Source: an uncultured Prevotella sp.
GTDB taxonomy: Bacteria > Bacteroidota > Bacteroidia > Bacteroidales > Bacteroidaceae
Reading direction: 5' to 3'
Assembly (NCBI GenBank): GCA_934256705.1
Contig: CAKQPF010000008.1
Coordinates: 1-64,000, forward strand
DNA: 64,000 nucleotides
Part shown: positions 54,044 through 62,973 of the stretch, piece after piece
Layout: the number at the start of each line of letters is the position of its first letter
Position numbering within the stretch: the stretch's first letter is position 1
Notes under the pieces: generated by a model
Database searches by the model: none
The model's input: the letters and a program-made list of their open reading frames with translations, nothing else
Told to the model about the DNA's origin: nothing
Made by a program: the position numbers and the translations under genes

Positions 54044-54733
54044 TTATTCCTTAGCATCTCTGACATACCTTACGCTAAATCCCATATCCGGCGCTGTGCT
54101 TGAGCGGAAGATTCCGTCATTGCTATAGAAGAACTTGCGGTAATAATAGCCATTGGCTTCGCTCTGGTCCTTGGTCGCCGTCCAGAATGCAGCATAGACA
54201 CCATAATAACGACAACCGGAGAGTCCCATATTGGTATGCGGGAAATACCATCCTGCCAGCAAAGCGTTGAAGTCAGTCACCGTGCCATATATGGACAATA
54301 TGCGCTTGGCGATGTTTCCGCGCCATGCATCTTTCTTTCCTGCGTCAGAAACAGACATTCCCATTGCCATCTCCAGGCTCTGCCAGTCTTCATCCGTAGG
54401 GAGTCGCCAGCCTTCAGGGCAGGCATCTACAGCGCCCTGATAGGTGTAGAGCCTTCCATAGACCTTAGGATCCAATGTTCTGGAATCACCGCTATATACC
54501 CTGCAGTAATCCTCATCTCCCAAATCATATCGGAAATTCTCTGCCATCCATTCCAGATTGCCATATCTTACCCACTGATACTCATTGCCGTCACGCTCAT
54601 CAGTATAGACTCCTTTGTCAGAAGCCGGGATAAGAGAGGTAGGCACCTCGTCATCATCACTACATGATGTAAAAGCGAATGGCAGGCAAATCAGTATTGC
54701 CAAAAGCAAATTGTATTTCTTGATCATAACCAT
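54044..54733 (-). CDS. FISUMP-domain lipoprotein
   Basis: A 229-residue lipoprotein (lipobox AFTSC near residue 24) made of one Fibrobacter succinogenes major-paralogous domain: GNLEWMAENFRYD, GRLYTYQGAVDACPEGWRLP and a late AAFWTATKDQS with FSVRYVRD. These domains fold like C-type-lectin or formylglycine-type modules and are common surface binding units in Bacteroidota and Fibrobacter. The start could be the ATG at 54733 or at 54727. It lies between the degenerate metallopeptidase-like gene and the DUF4105-like gene. Confidence 0.9.
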   Translation of the reverse strand: MVMIKKYNLLLAILICLPFAFTSCSDDDEVPTSLIPASDKGVYTDERDGNEYQWVRYGNLEWMAENFRYDLGDEDYCRVYSGDSRTLDPKVYGRLYTYQGAVDACPEGWRLPTDEDWQSLEMAMGMSVSDAGKKDAWRGNIAKRILSIYGTVTDFNALLAGWYFPHTNMGLSGCRYYGVYAAFWTATKDQSEANGYYYRKFFYSNDGIFRSSTAPDMGFSVRYVRDAKE

Positions 54734-54744
54734 TTGTCTAATTA

Positions 54745-55641
54745 TTAAAATATATAACCCATATCTGTCAATGCATCCCTGAACAGCTTCGCCTTCTTTA
54801 CGATGAGAGGATAATCTGCATATTTGGCCTCTATCTGGGCATCGGTGTAAGTAAGAATCACTGAAGCGTATGCCTTGATGTCCTGTTCGTAAGTAGGAAG
54901 ATACATTCCTGGAACGCTTATGAAGCCATACTCTCTTCCTACCTCATCCTTTGTCATTCCGTCAGGAATACTGAAGCTCGTACCGTAACGTCCATTGCTT
55001 ACGCTCTTGAAGTCAGAAAAGTATGAAGAATGGTCACTGGCTATCTTGCCTACGATAATCAGAAGATGCTTGTTGGCAAACTTCTTCTTGCTTGCTGCGG
55101 TAGTCAACTTGTTCAGTTCTCCCATAGCCAGCGCGATAGACCTCTCTCCTGCCACGGCGTAAGGCTTCGTTTTGTTGCCCCACTCATCCTTGCCGGAAAT
55201 CGTGTTGACCAGCAGATAACTGAACGGAGCCAGACTTCTGGTGAAATGACTTATGATATACTCCTTCAGGAATTCCACTGCCTGGCTCTGGCGTTCGAAG
55301 GTTTTCAGATAAGTATATGTATATGGTTTGGTGGTAGGGTTGGCACTTGTAGTGGAATACTCCACATCCAGCAGTTCATTGAAATACAGGAGTTCCCCAT
55401 TCACGTCCTTGCCCAGCAGATAATGCTGGATAGTGTCATTGAAAAGGAGATAGGATCCGGTCTCTTCCTTGAATTGGTTTCTCAGTTGCGCTGTCTCGCT
55501 GTCATCGTCAGCCTTCGGGATGAAATTGTCGGTAGGGTCAGACAGTTCCACGTCCAGATAATCTTCATCCTTGGAGCAGGATGTGGCCAGCATTCCCATG
55601 ACTGCAAGCGGCAATATGATAGTAAATATATGTTTTCTCAT
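54745..55641 (-). CDS. Putative zinc-metallopeptidase-like lipoprotein lacking HExxH
   Basis: A 298-residue lipoprotein (lipobox MLATSC). The C-terminal GREYGFISVPGMYLP followed by IKAYASVILTYTDAQIE resembles the end of the putative zinc-binding metallopeptidase family that usually follows SusD in such operons. The catalytic HExxH expected before it is absent: the matching region reads LLIIVGKIASDHSSYF. It may be a pseudoenzyme retained for binding. The start at 55641 (MRKHIFTIILPL) fits the signal peptide better than 55704. Confidence 0.6.
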   Translation of the reverse strand: MRKHIFTIILPLAVMGMLATSCSKDEDYLDVELSDPTDNFIPKADDDSETAQLRNQFKEETGSYLLFNDTIQHYLLGKDVNGELLYFNELLDVEYSTTSANPTTKPYTYTYLKTFERQSQAVEFLKEYIISHFTRSLAPFSYLLVNTISGKDEWGNKTKPYAVAGERSIALAMGELNKLTTAASKKKFANKHLLIIVGKIASDHSSYFSDFKSVSNGRYGTSFSIPDGMTKDEVGREYGFISVPGMYLPTYEQDIKAYASVILTYTDAQIEAKYADYPLIVKKAKLFRDALTDMGYIF

Positions 55642-55704
55642 CTTGATTGATTCTTTAAAAAATAAAATAGATAATCCAATAATCATACATATTGTCAGGA
55701 CCAC

Positions 55705-57306
55705 CTACTCCTCGGAGTCATATCCCTCATATTCACGCTTCTGGTTGCCGTTGTTCTGCATTCCCACATTGAATGTCAGCACCTCATTAGGTATAGGCAT
55801 TGTCCATGAAGGGTCATCTTCCGGCAATACGTATGTGCGGATAGCCAAAGGCGCACCGCTGTCAGTATCGCTCTTGTAGAAGCCGAAATGATGGGTGATG
55901 GATATCTTCTCCGGCTGGACTTCACATACGCGGTAGCGACGCAGGTCAAACCAGCGATGTCCTTCGCATGCCAATTCCCTTTTTCTCTCGTTTCTGATGT
56001 CGGATATGAGTTGACTACCTGTAGATGTGATGTCCGCATCCTTGGCTCCCGTGATGTAACGGTTCTCTCTAAGGGCGTTGACTGCCTTCTTTGCCTCATC
56101 CTCATGTCCCATATATGCTTCAGCTTCTGCCAGGTTGAGATAGGCTTCACCTGCCCTGAGCCAGAAGATGGAAGAGACCTCGCGCTGCGTGCCTAGGGTC
56201 TCAGTATATATCAAGTTATACCATGAAGCCTCATTCTCCTTGCTGGTATATCCGCGTTTGTCCGGGTCAGCCTTGGTAACTCCCACGAAGTTGCCATTTA
56301 TCCAATACCATTGCTTCTTGCGCAGGTCATTGGCAGAATAGGTGTTGTATAGCGACGTTGTCAGAGAGACACTCTGGTAACCATTGTTAAGCGTTGTCGG
56401 CAGGTCGTCTCCACCCATCGTGAAAATCGTCTCGGTATTGTTCAGCGCAGCGAAATAAGTGGCGTCTGAATTCAGATTGCGAAGGCTACCATGATTCTTT
56501 ATCACCTTTTGGGCATACTCTGTCGCCTTCTCCCAATTCTGCATATAGAGATATACCCTGCTGAGCAGAAGCTGGACGGAAACGGAGTCGGCACGATAAG
56601 TGCTCTTGCGGTTTATGATGCTGCCGGCGGCTGTCATTTCCTTCTCTGCCGCAAGCAGGTCGCTTACAATCTGGTCATAGCATTCCTTCACCGTGTTTCT
56701 GGTAAACTTGATGTCCTCCACCTCTTTGGATGTTTTCAATGGCACTGCCAGATCCGTCTCTGCCGTTTCTTTCCGGTAAGGCTGACCGTACATGTTAGTT
56801 AGCCAGAAATAGTACCATCCGCGCAGGAAATGCGCCTGTCCGTTGACGTAGTTCAATCCTGCTTTTTCCTCATCTGTGGATTGTGGAATGTTCTTCGAAC
56901 TCTCCAGTACGTTGTTTGCCACGTTGATATACTTGTACATTCGTGTCCAGGTGGTGTTCTCTGCGTAGAAGCTTGTGAAGTCTTCCTTGGCACCTACACG
57001 CAGCTGCCAGGTAAGGTAACCGAACTCATAATGTATCACGCCATATCCCATATAGCCGCCACCTGATTCGTTGAAGGCATCTGCTTCGTCAGATAGCAGG
57101 TGGATAAATGTGCCTACATTACTGTTATCCTTGAAATAGCCGGAACCATTTACTGGCATATAGCAGTCACCAAGGAGAAGTTCGTTGAGGTCATTCCAGG
57201 ACCTTACATAGTCTTTGTCCTGGGAATAGTCCTCCAGGAAATCGCTGCAGCTGCTCAATGTGAGCAGCATGGCAAGCAATCCTATATAGTATTTCTTTGA
57301 TTTCAT
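55705..57306 (-). CDS. SusD/RagB family surface lipoprotein of operon 2
   Basis: A 533-residue substrate-binding protein; lipobox LSSC near residue 20. SusD-like N-terminal features (QAHFLRGWYYFWLTNMYGQP) and the C-terminal region (ISDIRNERKRELACEGHRWF) are typical. It pairs with the SusC at 57319, from which it is separated by 12 bases. It differs clearly from the SusD at 44651, so the two loci import different ligands. Confidence 0.95.
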   Translation of the reverse strand: MKSKKYYIGLLAMLLTLSSCSDFLEDYSQDKDYVRSWNDLNELLLGDCYMPVNGSGYFKDNSNVGTFIHLLSDEADAFNESGGGYMGYGVIHYEFGYLTWQLRVGAKEDFTSFYAENTTWTRMYKYINVANNVLESSKNIPQSTDEEKAGLNYVNGQAHFLRGWYYFWLTNMYGQPYRKETAETDLAVPLKTSKEVEDIKFTRNTVKECYDQIVSDLLAAEKEMTAAGSIINRKSTYRADSVSVQLLLSRVYLYMQNWEKATEYAQKVIKNHGSLRNLNSDATYFAALNNTETIFTMGGDDLPTTLNNGYQSVSLTTSLYNTYSANDLRKKQWYWINGNFVGVTKADPDKRGYTSKENEASWYNLIYTETLGTQREVSSIFWLRAGEAYLNLAEAEAYMGHEDEAKKAVNALRENRYITGAKDADITSTGSQLISDIRNERKRELACEGHRWFDLRRYRVCEVQPEKISITHHFGFYKSDTDSGAPLAIRTYVLPEDDPSWTMPIPNEVLTFNVGMQNNGNQKREYEGYDSEE

Positions 57307-57318
57307 GATGTTGAATGA

Positions 57319-60300
57319 TTAGAAACTGACATTGAGACCAAGGGTGAAACTTGGAGTATCTGAAAGCTGGATTTCTGTAAATCCGCCCTGTGTAGGGGTC
57401 TGTCCCTTCAAGGCTGAATCACACCAGGTGTATAGATTATATCCGCTCAGGGTTATTGCCAGACGATTCAATCCCAACTTGTCCAGCTGCTTTTGGGCAA
57501 ACTCATAAGTAAGAGCCAATGATGACAGCTTCATATAGTTGGCACTCACCACGCGGGCAGTGCTGTAATCATACATCGTCCAATACGAACTGCCGATTCT
57601 CGCTCCATCCCACGACGAGGATGACCAATGATATTCATAGAGTGAATGGTTTTCGGAGCTGCGTCCCATCAATGCCGGGATATTCGTCCTGAACTCATCG
57701 CCAGGTGCTTTCCATCTGTCGAGATAGTCCTTGTTGGCATTCTTGTCGGAATAGAATGATCCGCCATCGCCAATGCCGTCATACATACGGAACAGACGGG
57801 TCTTTGCACCGAAGTTGTAGAGCAGTGTGGAACTGAGTCTCCACTGCTTGTAGGTAAATGTATTGTTGATGCTGCCTGTCACATCCGGCTCACGCTTTCC
57901 GCTTGGCACGAGCACCTGACTATAAACAGTATATTCATCCTGTCCCTGAACCTTGCCGAACCTGTCCTCATAATCGTCAATGATCGGACCTCCATCTATA
58001 GGACTCAGACCGAGGAAACGATAGGAATAGAACGTGCCAACCGGCTGTCCCTTGACCACTGCGCTTCCTGTCAAGAAGTCATTCAGCGTGTATGTCTCTG
58101 CTCCTGGAGCTGTTTCCACGCGGTTATACACCTTGGAGAGGTTGCCTGAGAATATCCAGTAGAAATCCTTTACCTTGACAGGTGTCGCAGTCAGGGTGAA
58201 GTTGAAACCCTTGTTGATGATATTTCCTGAGTTGACCACATAGGAAGTGTAGCCGTTCACGTCAGCGATGGTCTTGTTCATGAATGCGTCAGTGGTCTTC
58301 TTGTAGTAGTATTCCACCTCAAGCTGCAGTCTGTTGCTGAAGAAACTTGACTCCAGACCCACGTTGAAAGAGCGCGTCTTCTCCCATTTCAGGTCAGGAT
58401 TGGCAAAATAAGCCGCAGTGGATGTGAACTCATCATAGAAGGAGTTCATGTTTCCTTTCTTGATAATCAGTTCCGGAGTCTGGTTGTCAAGCATGTTGCC
58501 CTGCTCGCCATAGGAGCCTTTGAGGCGAAGGTCGTCAAGCCACTCCTTCTGGATCTTGAACAGATTCCGCAGATTCAGGTTTCCGGAGACTGACCATATA
58601 GGCAGAAGCTTTTCCTTGCTTCGGCTGCCAAACTGGTTTGAACCGTCGTAACGTCCGTTGATATTGGCTGTGAAAAGGTCTCTGAAACTGTATGAGAGAG
58701 TGGCATACGCTGACACCATGTTGGTCTTGTTGTCAGTCAATGTCGGGACATTCGTGCGCATCCAGTTCCAATATCCCTTGTACTTGTCCGGTATATTGGA
58801 AGCGAATGACATTCCGCGGTCCTTGTAATAGCCGCGCTGCGTGTAGCTGTTGCCTGTATAATGTGATGAACTTGCCTCCAGACCTAATGCCACATTGACA
58901 TTGTGGGTCATCGCTTCGCCGAAGTATTTGTTGTAGTTGCCTTGCAGACGGGCTGTCCATCCCACGTTCTTCGTGCCGCTCTTGGTCAGTTCGCCGCCAT
59001 AAGGCATATAGCAGTTGCTGTAATTGCCTGAGGATATGGTTTCTCCATATTCACTGGTGCGCAGGATAGAGGAATGGTATGTCTTCTCGCCATACCATGT
59101 CTCTATGTTGGAATTGGATATGTTTGTGGAGAAGACGGCATTGAAGAACAGGTCGTCAATCGGCTGATAACGGAAATTCAGAGTTGCGTTGATGGAATTG
59201 ACAGACTGGTCCGTGGAGCTGTTGTCATTCTCATTCATGATGTTATAGTTGTAGAATTTGTTTCCACTGTATCTCTGATAATAATGATAACTGCCGTCTG
59301 CCTCGTAAGCAGGGATGGCACGACTTGCCGTATAGGCGTAATTGATCAGATTGACTTCTCCTGCAGCATACTTCCTGTCATTCACATAGCCGTTCACATT
59401 GAACTGCAGCTGGATTTTCTTGCTCAGATTATAGTCTATCTTGGCCATTGCCGTATATCGGCGGTTGGTCGTGTTGTTCACCACGTCATCCTGGTCCGTG
59501 TAACCGATGGACGTGTAATACCTTACCATCTCAGAGCCACCGGACACATTGACGGAGTGGTCATGAGAGAAGGAATTGTGGCACAGCAGGCTGAACCAGT
59601 CCGTGTTCTGGTCTGCCATTTCGCGTATCTGCTGATTGAATTCGTCACGGCTTATCTCGCCTTTGTAATATTGCTGCAGTGCGTATTCGTAACCTGTCCG
59701 TGGCATGGATGACGGATAGATGTAATGGATGTCCGTCAACTCCTGCGAGAAAGCGATACGCTCGGCTGAGTTCATCAAATTGATCTTGCCGTCAGTATAG
59801 TAAGGGCGCTTGCGCATGGTAAACTGTGCTGAATATGAGACTATCGGCTTTCCCTCGCGTCCGCTCTTCGTGGTCACCACGATGACGCCGTTGGCGGCAC
59901 GCGTACCATAGAGCGCAGTGGCAGCAGCATCCTTCAGCACGTCGATACGCTTAATGTCCTGAGGGTTTATGCCGGCTATCGCATTGCCGATACGGTTTAC
60001 GTAGTCAGGGTCGTTCAGCACATCGGATGTAAGGTTTACCGGGTCGGTCAGGATCACTCCGTCGAGCACCCAGAGCGGTTCGCGGTTTCCTATCAGTGTG
60101 GAGGTGCCGCGGATGCGTATCTTGTTCGTGGCATTGATTTCACCACTGGTATTCGTGGCAATCAGGTCAGGAATCTGTCCTTCGAGCAGTTTTGACACAT
60201 CCGTCACGCCGCCACGCATCAGCTCGCTCATGTCCTTGGACACGACTGAAGAAGTGAGGTTGCGACGGTCCAGCTGCTGATAGCCCGTAACGACGACATC

Positions 60301-60894
60301 CTGGAGGTTAAGGCTGGCATCCTGCATCGCAATCATGGCAAAGTCACCGCGCTTGCCGCTCCAGCTCGTGTTCTTCATTCCGATATACGACACGTCGAGC
60401 GTGATGTGGTCACTTGCCTTCAGCGAGAATCTGCCATCGGCATCGGTCACCGTGTTCTGCTTGTTGTTACGGTCACGGATTATGGCACCTATTACAGGGT
60501 CTCCCTTTTCATCCACCACCAGACCCTGCAGTCTGTCATTCGTGCTTTCCCATTTCTGGTTGGGGATATTGCTGTCCTTTACGATAACGATATACTCCCC
60601 CTTGCTGATTACCTGGAGCGGATGACCCTTTATGATGGCTTCCACAGCCTGTTCGGCAGTCTTTCCGCTCACGCTGACCGTCACCTTGAACTTGACGTCA
60701 TCATAGTTGTACTGGATCTTCTTGCCAGTCTGCTTCTCCACCTTGTGCAAGGCAGAGGAAGCCTTCTCGTTGACAAACGACAATGTGACCCGCTTGACGG
60801 TCTGTGCGGCAACAGGCGCAGCCAAGGCGAGAAACATGAAGAATGTCATACACCATACTGTCATGATGCTCAACTTTCCCTTGTTTGGATTCAT
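57319..60894 (-). CDS. SusC/RagA family TonB-dependent transporter of operon 2, with STN domain
   Basis: A 1191-residue outer-membrane transporter. After the signal peptide (ending VAA-QTVK) comes an STN domain (about 35-108, VTLSFVNEKASSALHKVEKQ), a carboxypeptidase-like domain (LQGLVVDEKGDPVIGAII), a plug with RIDVLKDAAATALYGTRAAN and a long barrel ending SFTLGLNVSF. The STN domain pairs naturally with the FecR gene 87 bases upstream, giving ligand-sensed expression. It is the first transporter gene of operon 2. Confidence 0.96.
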   Translation of the reverse strand: MNPNKGKLSIMTVWCMTFFMFLALAAPVAAQTVKRVTLSFVNEKASSALHKVEKQTGKKIQYNYDDVKFKVTVSVSGKTAEQAVEAIIKGHPLQVISKGEYIVIVKDSNIPNQKWESTNDRLQGLVVDEKGDPVIGAIIRDRNNKQNTVTDADGRFSLKASDHITLDVSYIGMKNTSWSGKRGDFAMIAMQDASLNLQDVVVTGYQQLDRRNLTSSVVSKDMSELMRGGVTDVSKLLEGQIPDLIATNTSGEINATNKIRIRGTSTLIGNREPLWVLDGVILTDPVNLTSDVLNDPDYVNRIGNAIAGINPQDIKRIDVLKDAAATALYGTRAANGVIVVTTKSGREGKPIVSYSAQFTMRKRPYYTDGKINLMNSAERIAFSQELTDIHYIYPSSMPRTGYEYALQQYYKGEISRDEFNQQIREMADQNTDWFSLLCHNSFSHDHSVNVSGGSEMVRYYTSIGYTDQDDVVNNTTNRRYTAMAKIDYNLSKKIQLQFNVNGYVNDRKYAAGEVNLINYAYTASRAIPAYEADGSYHYYQRYSGNKFYNYNIMNENDNSSTDQSVNSINATLNFRYQPIDDLFFNAVFSTNISNSNIETWYGEKTYHSSILRTSEYGETISSGNYSNCYMPYGGELTKSGTKNVGWTARLQGNYNKYFGEAMTHNVNVALGLEASSSHYTGNSYTQRGYYKDRGMSFASNIPDKYKGYWNWMRTNVPTLTDNKTNMVSAYATLSYSFRDLFTANINGRYDGSNQFGSRSKEKLLPIWSVSGNLNLRNLFKIQKEWLDDLRLKGSYGEQGNMLDNQTPELIIKKGNMNSFYDEFTSTAAYFANPDLKWEKTRSFNVGLESSFFSNRLQLEVEYYYKKTTDAFMNKTIADVNGYTSYVVNSGNIINKGFNFTLTATPVKVKDFYWIFSGNLSKVYNRVETAPGAETYTLNDFLTGSAVVKGQPVGTFYSYRFLGLSPIDGGPIIDDYEDRFGKVQGQDEYTVYSQVLVPSGKREPDVTGSINNTFTYKQWRLSSTLLYNFGAKTRLFRMYDGIGDGGSFYSDKNANKDYLDRWKAPGDEFRTNIPALMGRSSENHSLYEYHWSSSSWDGARIGSSYWTMYDYSTARVVSANYMKLSSLALTYEFAQKQLDKLGLNRLAITLSGYNLYTWCDSALKGQTPTQGGFTEIQLSDTPSFTLGLNVSF

Positions 60895-60917
60895 ACTTTC
60901 TCTGTGTTTGAGTTTAG

Positions 60918-60938
60918 GGTGGTTAATATAAAACCACC
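60918..60938 (-). promoter_or_regulatory. GGTGGTT/AACCACC hairpin before susC of operon 2
   Basis: On the minus strand GGTGGTT (60938-60932) and AACCACC (60924-60918) form a 7-bp stem with a 7-base loop, ending 23 bases before the SusC start. It resembles the hairpin at 41349-41373 before the other SusC gene. Confidence 0.55.
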
Positions 60939-60981
60939 ACCGTTTATATAAATAATGTCACTAAATCAGTTTCCGATATCA

Positions 60982-62064
60982 TCATCTTACCATGATCATG
61001 TCCTTGTCGTGCTTCATCACGATGCTGGCAGTGCTGATGAGCTGGAGCTGGCGGACCACCTCCTCCACCGGTATGTGGCGCTCTATGCTGAAATGCAGGC
61101 GTTCGTCGATGTGGCGGTTTGAAGCGAACACCACGTCCAGATTGTACCAGCGTCCTATCTCCATCATTATTTCGCGAAGGCTCTGTCCGTCGAAATAGAA
61201 CATACCGTTCTTCCATCCCAGCACCTGCTCGAAGTCGGCAGACTCCACTCTGACAAATCCGCTCATGCCCACCGTGGCCATCTCGCCCGGTGCCAGTATC
61301 GTCTGCTGCTTATCTACATTCACGCTCACCTTGCCTTCAAGCAAGGTAACAGAGGCTTGCTCCTGGTCAAAGCACCGCACGTCGAAGACCGTTCCAAGGA
61401 CTGTGACAGCCAGTTGCCTGCCATTGACCACGAAAGGACGGCTTTCATCATGCTTCACCTCGAAATAGCCCTCGCCCTCCAGCTGCACCTTTCTCGTGCC
61501 TTCCTTCGCGAAACGGCAAGGGAACATCAGTCTGCTGCCGGCATTGAGCATCACGCACGTGCTGTCATCCAGCACTATGCTGGCGGTCTGGCCGTGTGGA
61601 ACGCTTATCGTCATCTCGTTCGCGTCATCGTCAGCCATGTCGAACATCCTGACGAGATGGTCGGAGACGAGCACCACGTCCGCATTCCTGCCGTTGCTTC
61701 GGGCAGAGAGGTCGATGGTCTTGCCGTTCATGCTCAAGCTTATCACGTTCCTGCTGTCGTCAGCCATATAGACCACGTTGCCGACCTTAGCCAACTGCCG
61801 CTGCCTTTCATCCATACTTGCGCCATCCCTGCCGTCACCGATGGAAATGACGAGGCATATCAATACGGCCACACAAGCAGCCACGGACGCTATAATATAA
61901 TAAGGTCTGAATGACAGCATCCTCGACTCGCTGATGCCTATCGTCTGCTTGAAGTGCCTGAATGCACGTCCAGCATCGGGACGAGGCGCATCTTCCAGCA
62001 AGGCACGCCTCATCTCGAAGTCGAATCTGTCATCTTTATCATTTGTATTCTCATTTATGTTCAT
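60982..62064 (-). CDS. FecR-family anti-sigma factor
   Basis: A 360-residue inner-membrane regulator. A cytosolic N-terminal region (1-52) carries the sigma-binding part, one helix (about 53-76) crosses the membrane, and the periplasmic FecR domain (SIVLDDSTCVMLNAGSRLMF) and C-terminal DUF4974 domain (FDGQSLREIMMEIGRWYNLD) receive the signal from the SusC STN domain. It is next to the SusC of operon 2, but no sigma gene precedes it. The sigma gene at 48968 is the likely partner. Confidence 0.93.
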   Translation of the reverse strand: MNINENTNDKDDRFDFEMRRALLEDAPRPDAGRAFRHFKQTIGISESRMLSFRPYYIIASVAACVAVLICLVISIGDGRDGASMDERQRQLAKVGNVVYMADDSRNVISLSMNGKTIDLSARSNGRNADVVLVSDHLVRMFDMADDDANEMTISVPHGQTASIVLDDSTCVMLNAGSRLMFPCRFAKEGTRKVQLEGEGYFEVKHDESRPFVVNGRQLAVTVLGTVFDVRCFDQEQASVTLLEGKVSVNVDKQQTILAPGEMATVGMSGFVRVESADFEQVLGWKNGMFYFDGQSLREIMMEIGRWYNLDVVFASNRHIDERLHFSIERHIPVEEVVRQLQLISTASIVMKHDKDMIMVR

Positions 62065-62238
62065 AGTGACAATATGTATCTTGTTAATGGTATTTTAGCA
62101 GTTTTTTGCTACTTTTTATTCATATTACGTATTACCATGCAATCCTGTACCCTCATTTTCCAAACTTTTTTTTCAAAAAATGTCAAAAAAAAGTTCGAAC
62201 TGTACGGTTGAAACGGGCTGAAAAGCCCAATAAGCTCA

Positions 62239-62261
62239 TAGCCCAGAGCATCGCTCTGGGC
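62239..62261. terminator. AGCCCAGAGC hairpin
   Basis: AGCCCAGAGC and GCTCTGGGCT pair perfectly over 10 bp with a 3-base loop. It is stable in both strands but lacks a T-run, so it may be a repeat-type hairpin rather than a terminator. Confidence 0.45.
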
Positions 62262-62344
62262 TATAATGGCATGAATACCAACGTCCTGTAAGGACAAAAG
62301 CGTAACTGACTCATTGTGTTACAATACTTTTGCCCTTTCTATTA

Positions 62345-62411
62345 TAAATCGCAAGACTTCGTCCAGGGCTACTCTCGCTTCGCTCGGTATTGGCTTTCAG
62401 ACAAAACTTAT
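62345..62411. repeat. Decayed copy of the multi-hairpin element
   Basis: AAGACTTCGTCCAGGGCTACTCTCGCTTCGCTCGGTATT in outline (only parts are exact) matches the middle and end of the element, but the hairpin stems have mismatches and the final loop is changed (TTGGCTTTCAGACAA). Confidence 0.6.
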
Positions 62412-62564
62412 CCGTTAAATCCGTTAAATCCGTGGTCAATTAAAACCTCTGAGGTCATGTGTTTTTTTTCGAACACGGATCTGACGGATTGAACGGATGT
62501 TTGTTTATGGTGTTACACCTTTGTGCTCATCGCTTCACGACGACCACAAGCGTTCAAAGAGAAA

Positions 62565-62779
62565 CACGGATAGCATGGATGCAACGGATCTGTTCTTTCA
62601 CGGATTTTTATTTTCTATTGTCTCGGATTGTATGCGCCTGTTGGGCGCATGGATTTTGACGGATCTGCCCCAACTGGAGTAATCCAGCGCCGTACAGGCG
62701 CAAGAAAATCAGTATCAAATCCAAAAACAATAAAGAAAATCCGTGAAAGATGAAATCCGTCGCATCTGTGTTATCCGTG
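62565..62779. repeat. Long imperfect inverted repeat of GGAT/ATCC words
   Basis: Left arm 62565-62620 and right arm 62728-62779 are imperfect reverse complements over about 55 bases; both contain CACGGATA, ATGCNACGGAT and TTTCACGGATTTT in matching order. The 107-base middle has a second smaller pairing. Such CGGAT-rich segments recur nearby (62400-62500). It could fold as a long hairpin or be two facing copies of one repeat. Confidence 0.65.
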
Positions 62780-62842
62780 ATAGATTTTGAGCGTGGGCGA
62801 AAGAGCCCGTAGGCTCTTGAGCTGTGTATTATAATTCATATG

Positions 62843-62947
62843 TTGGTACTGTCTTCCAGACAGACGCTCTCTTCTTGGCTATAAATCCCGAGACTTCGTC
62901 CCGGGTTACTCTCGCTTCGCTCGGTATTGCCTTCCAGGCAACGCTTG
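62843..62947. repeat. Multi-hairpin interspersed element, full copy
   Basis: Same order as the copies at 37703 and 39524: CTGTC-TTCCA-GACAG, CCCGAGAC-TTC-GTCCCGGG, CTCGCTTCGCTCGG and TTGCC-TTCCA-GGCAA. It is preceded by ATAATTCATATG, a trace of the CATAATTCATAATG repeat. Confidence 0.85.
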
Positions 62948-62973
62948 TCGGTTTGTTGTCTTATCGTTACGAA

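Larger units (their letters stand above)
62065..62973. other. Repeat-filled intergenic region
   Basis: About 900 bases without a credible gene; short frames read through repeats. Contents from left: an AACTTTTTTTT/AAAAAAAAGTT pairing (62163-62195), an AGCCCAGAGC-atc-GCTCTGGGCT hairpin (62239-62261), a decayed multi-hairpin element (62345-62411), a 52-56-base inverted repeat (62565-62779), an AGAGCC/GGCTCT hairpin near 62803, and a full multi-hairpin element (62843-62947). Confidence 0.65.
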
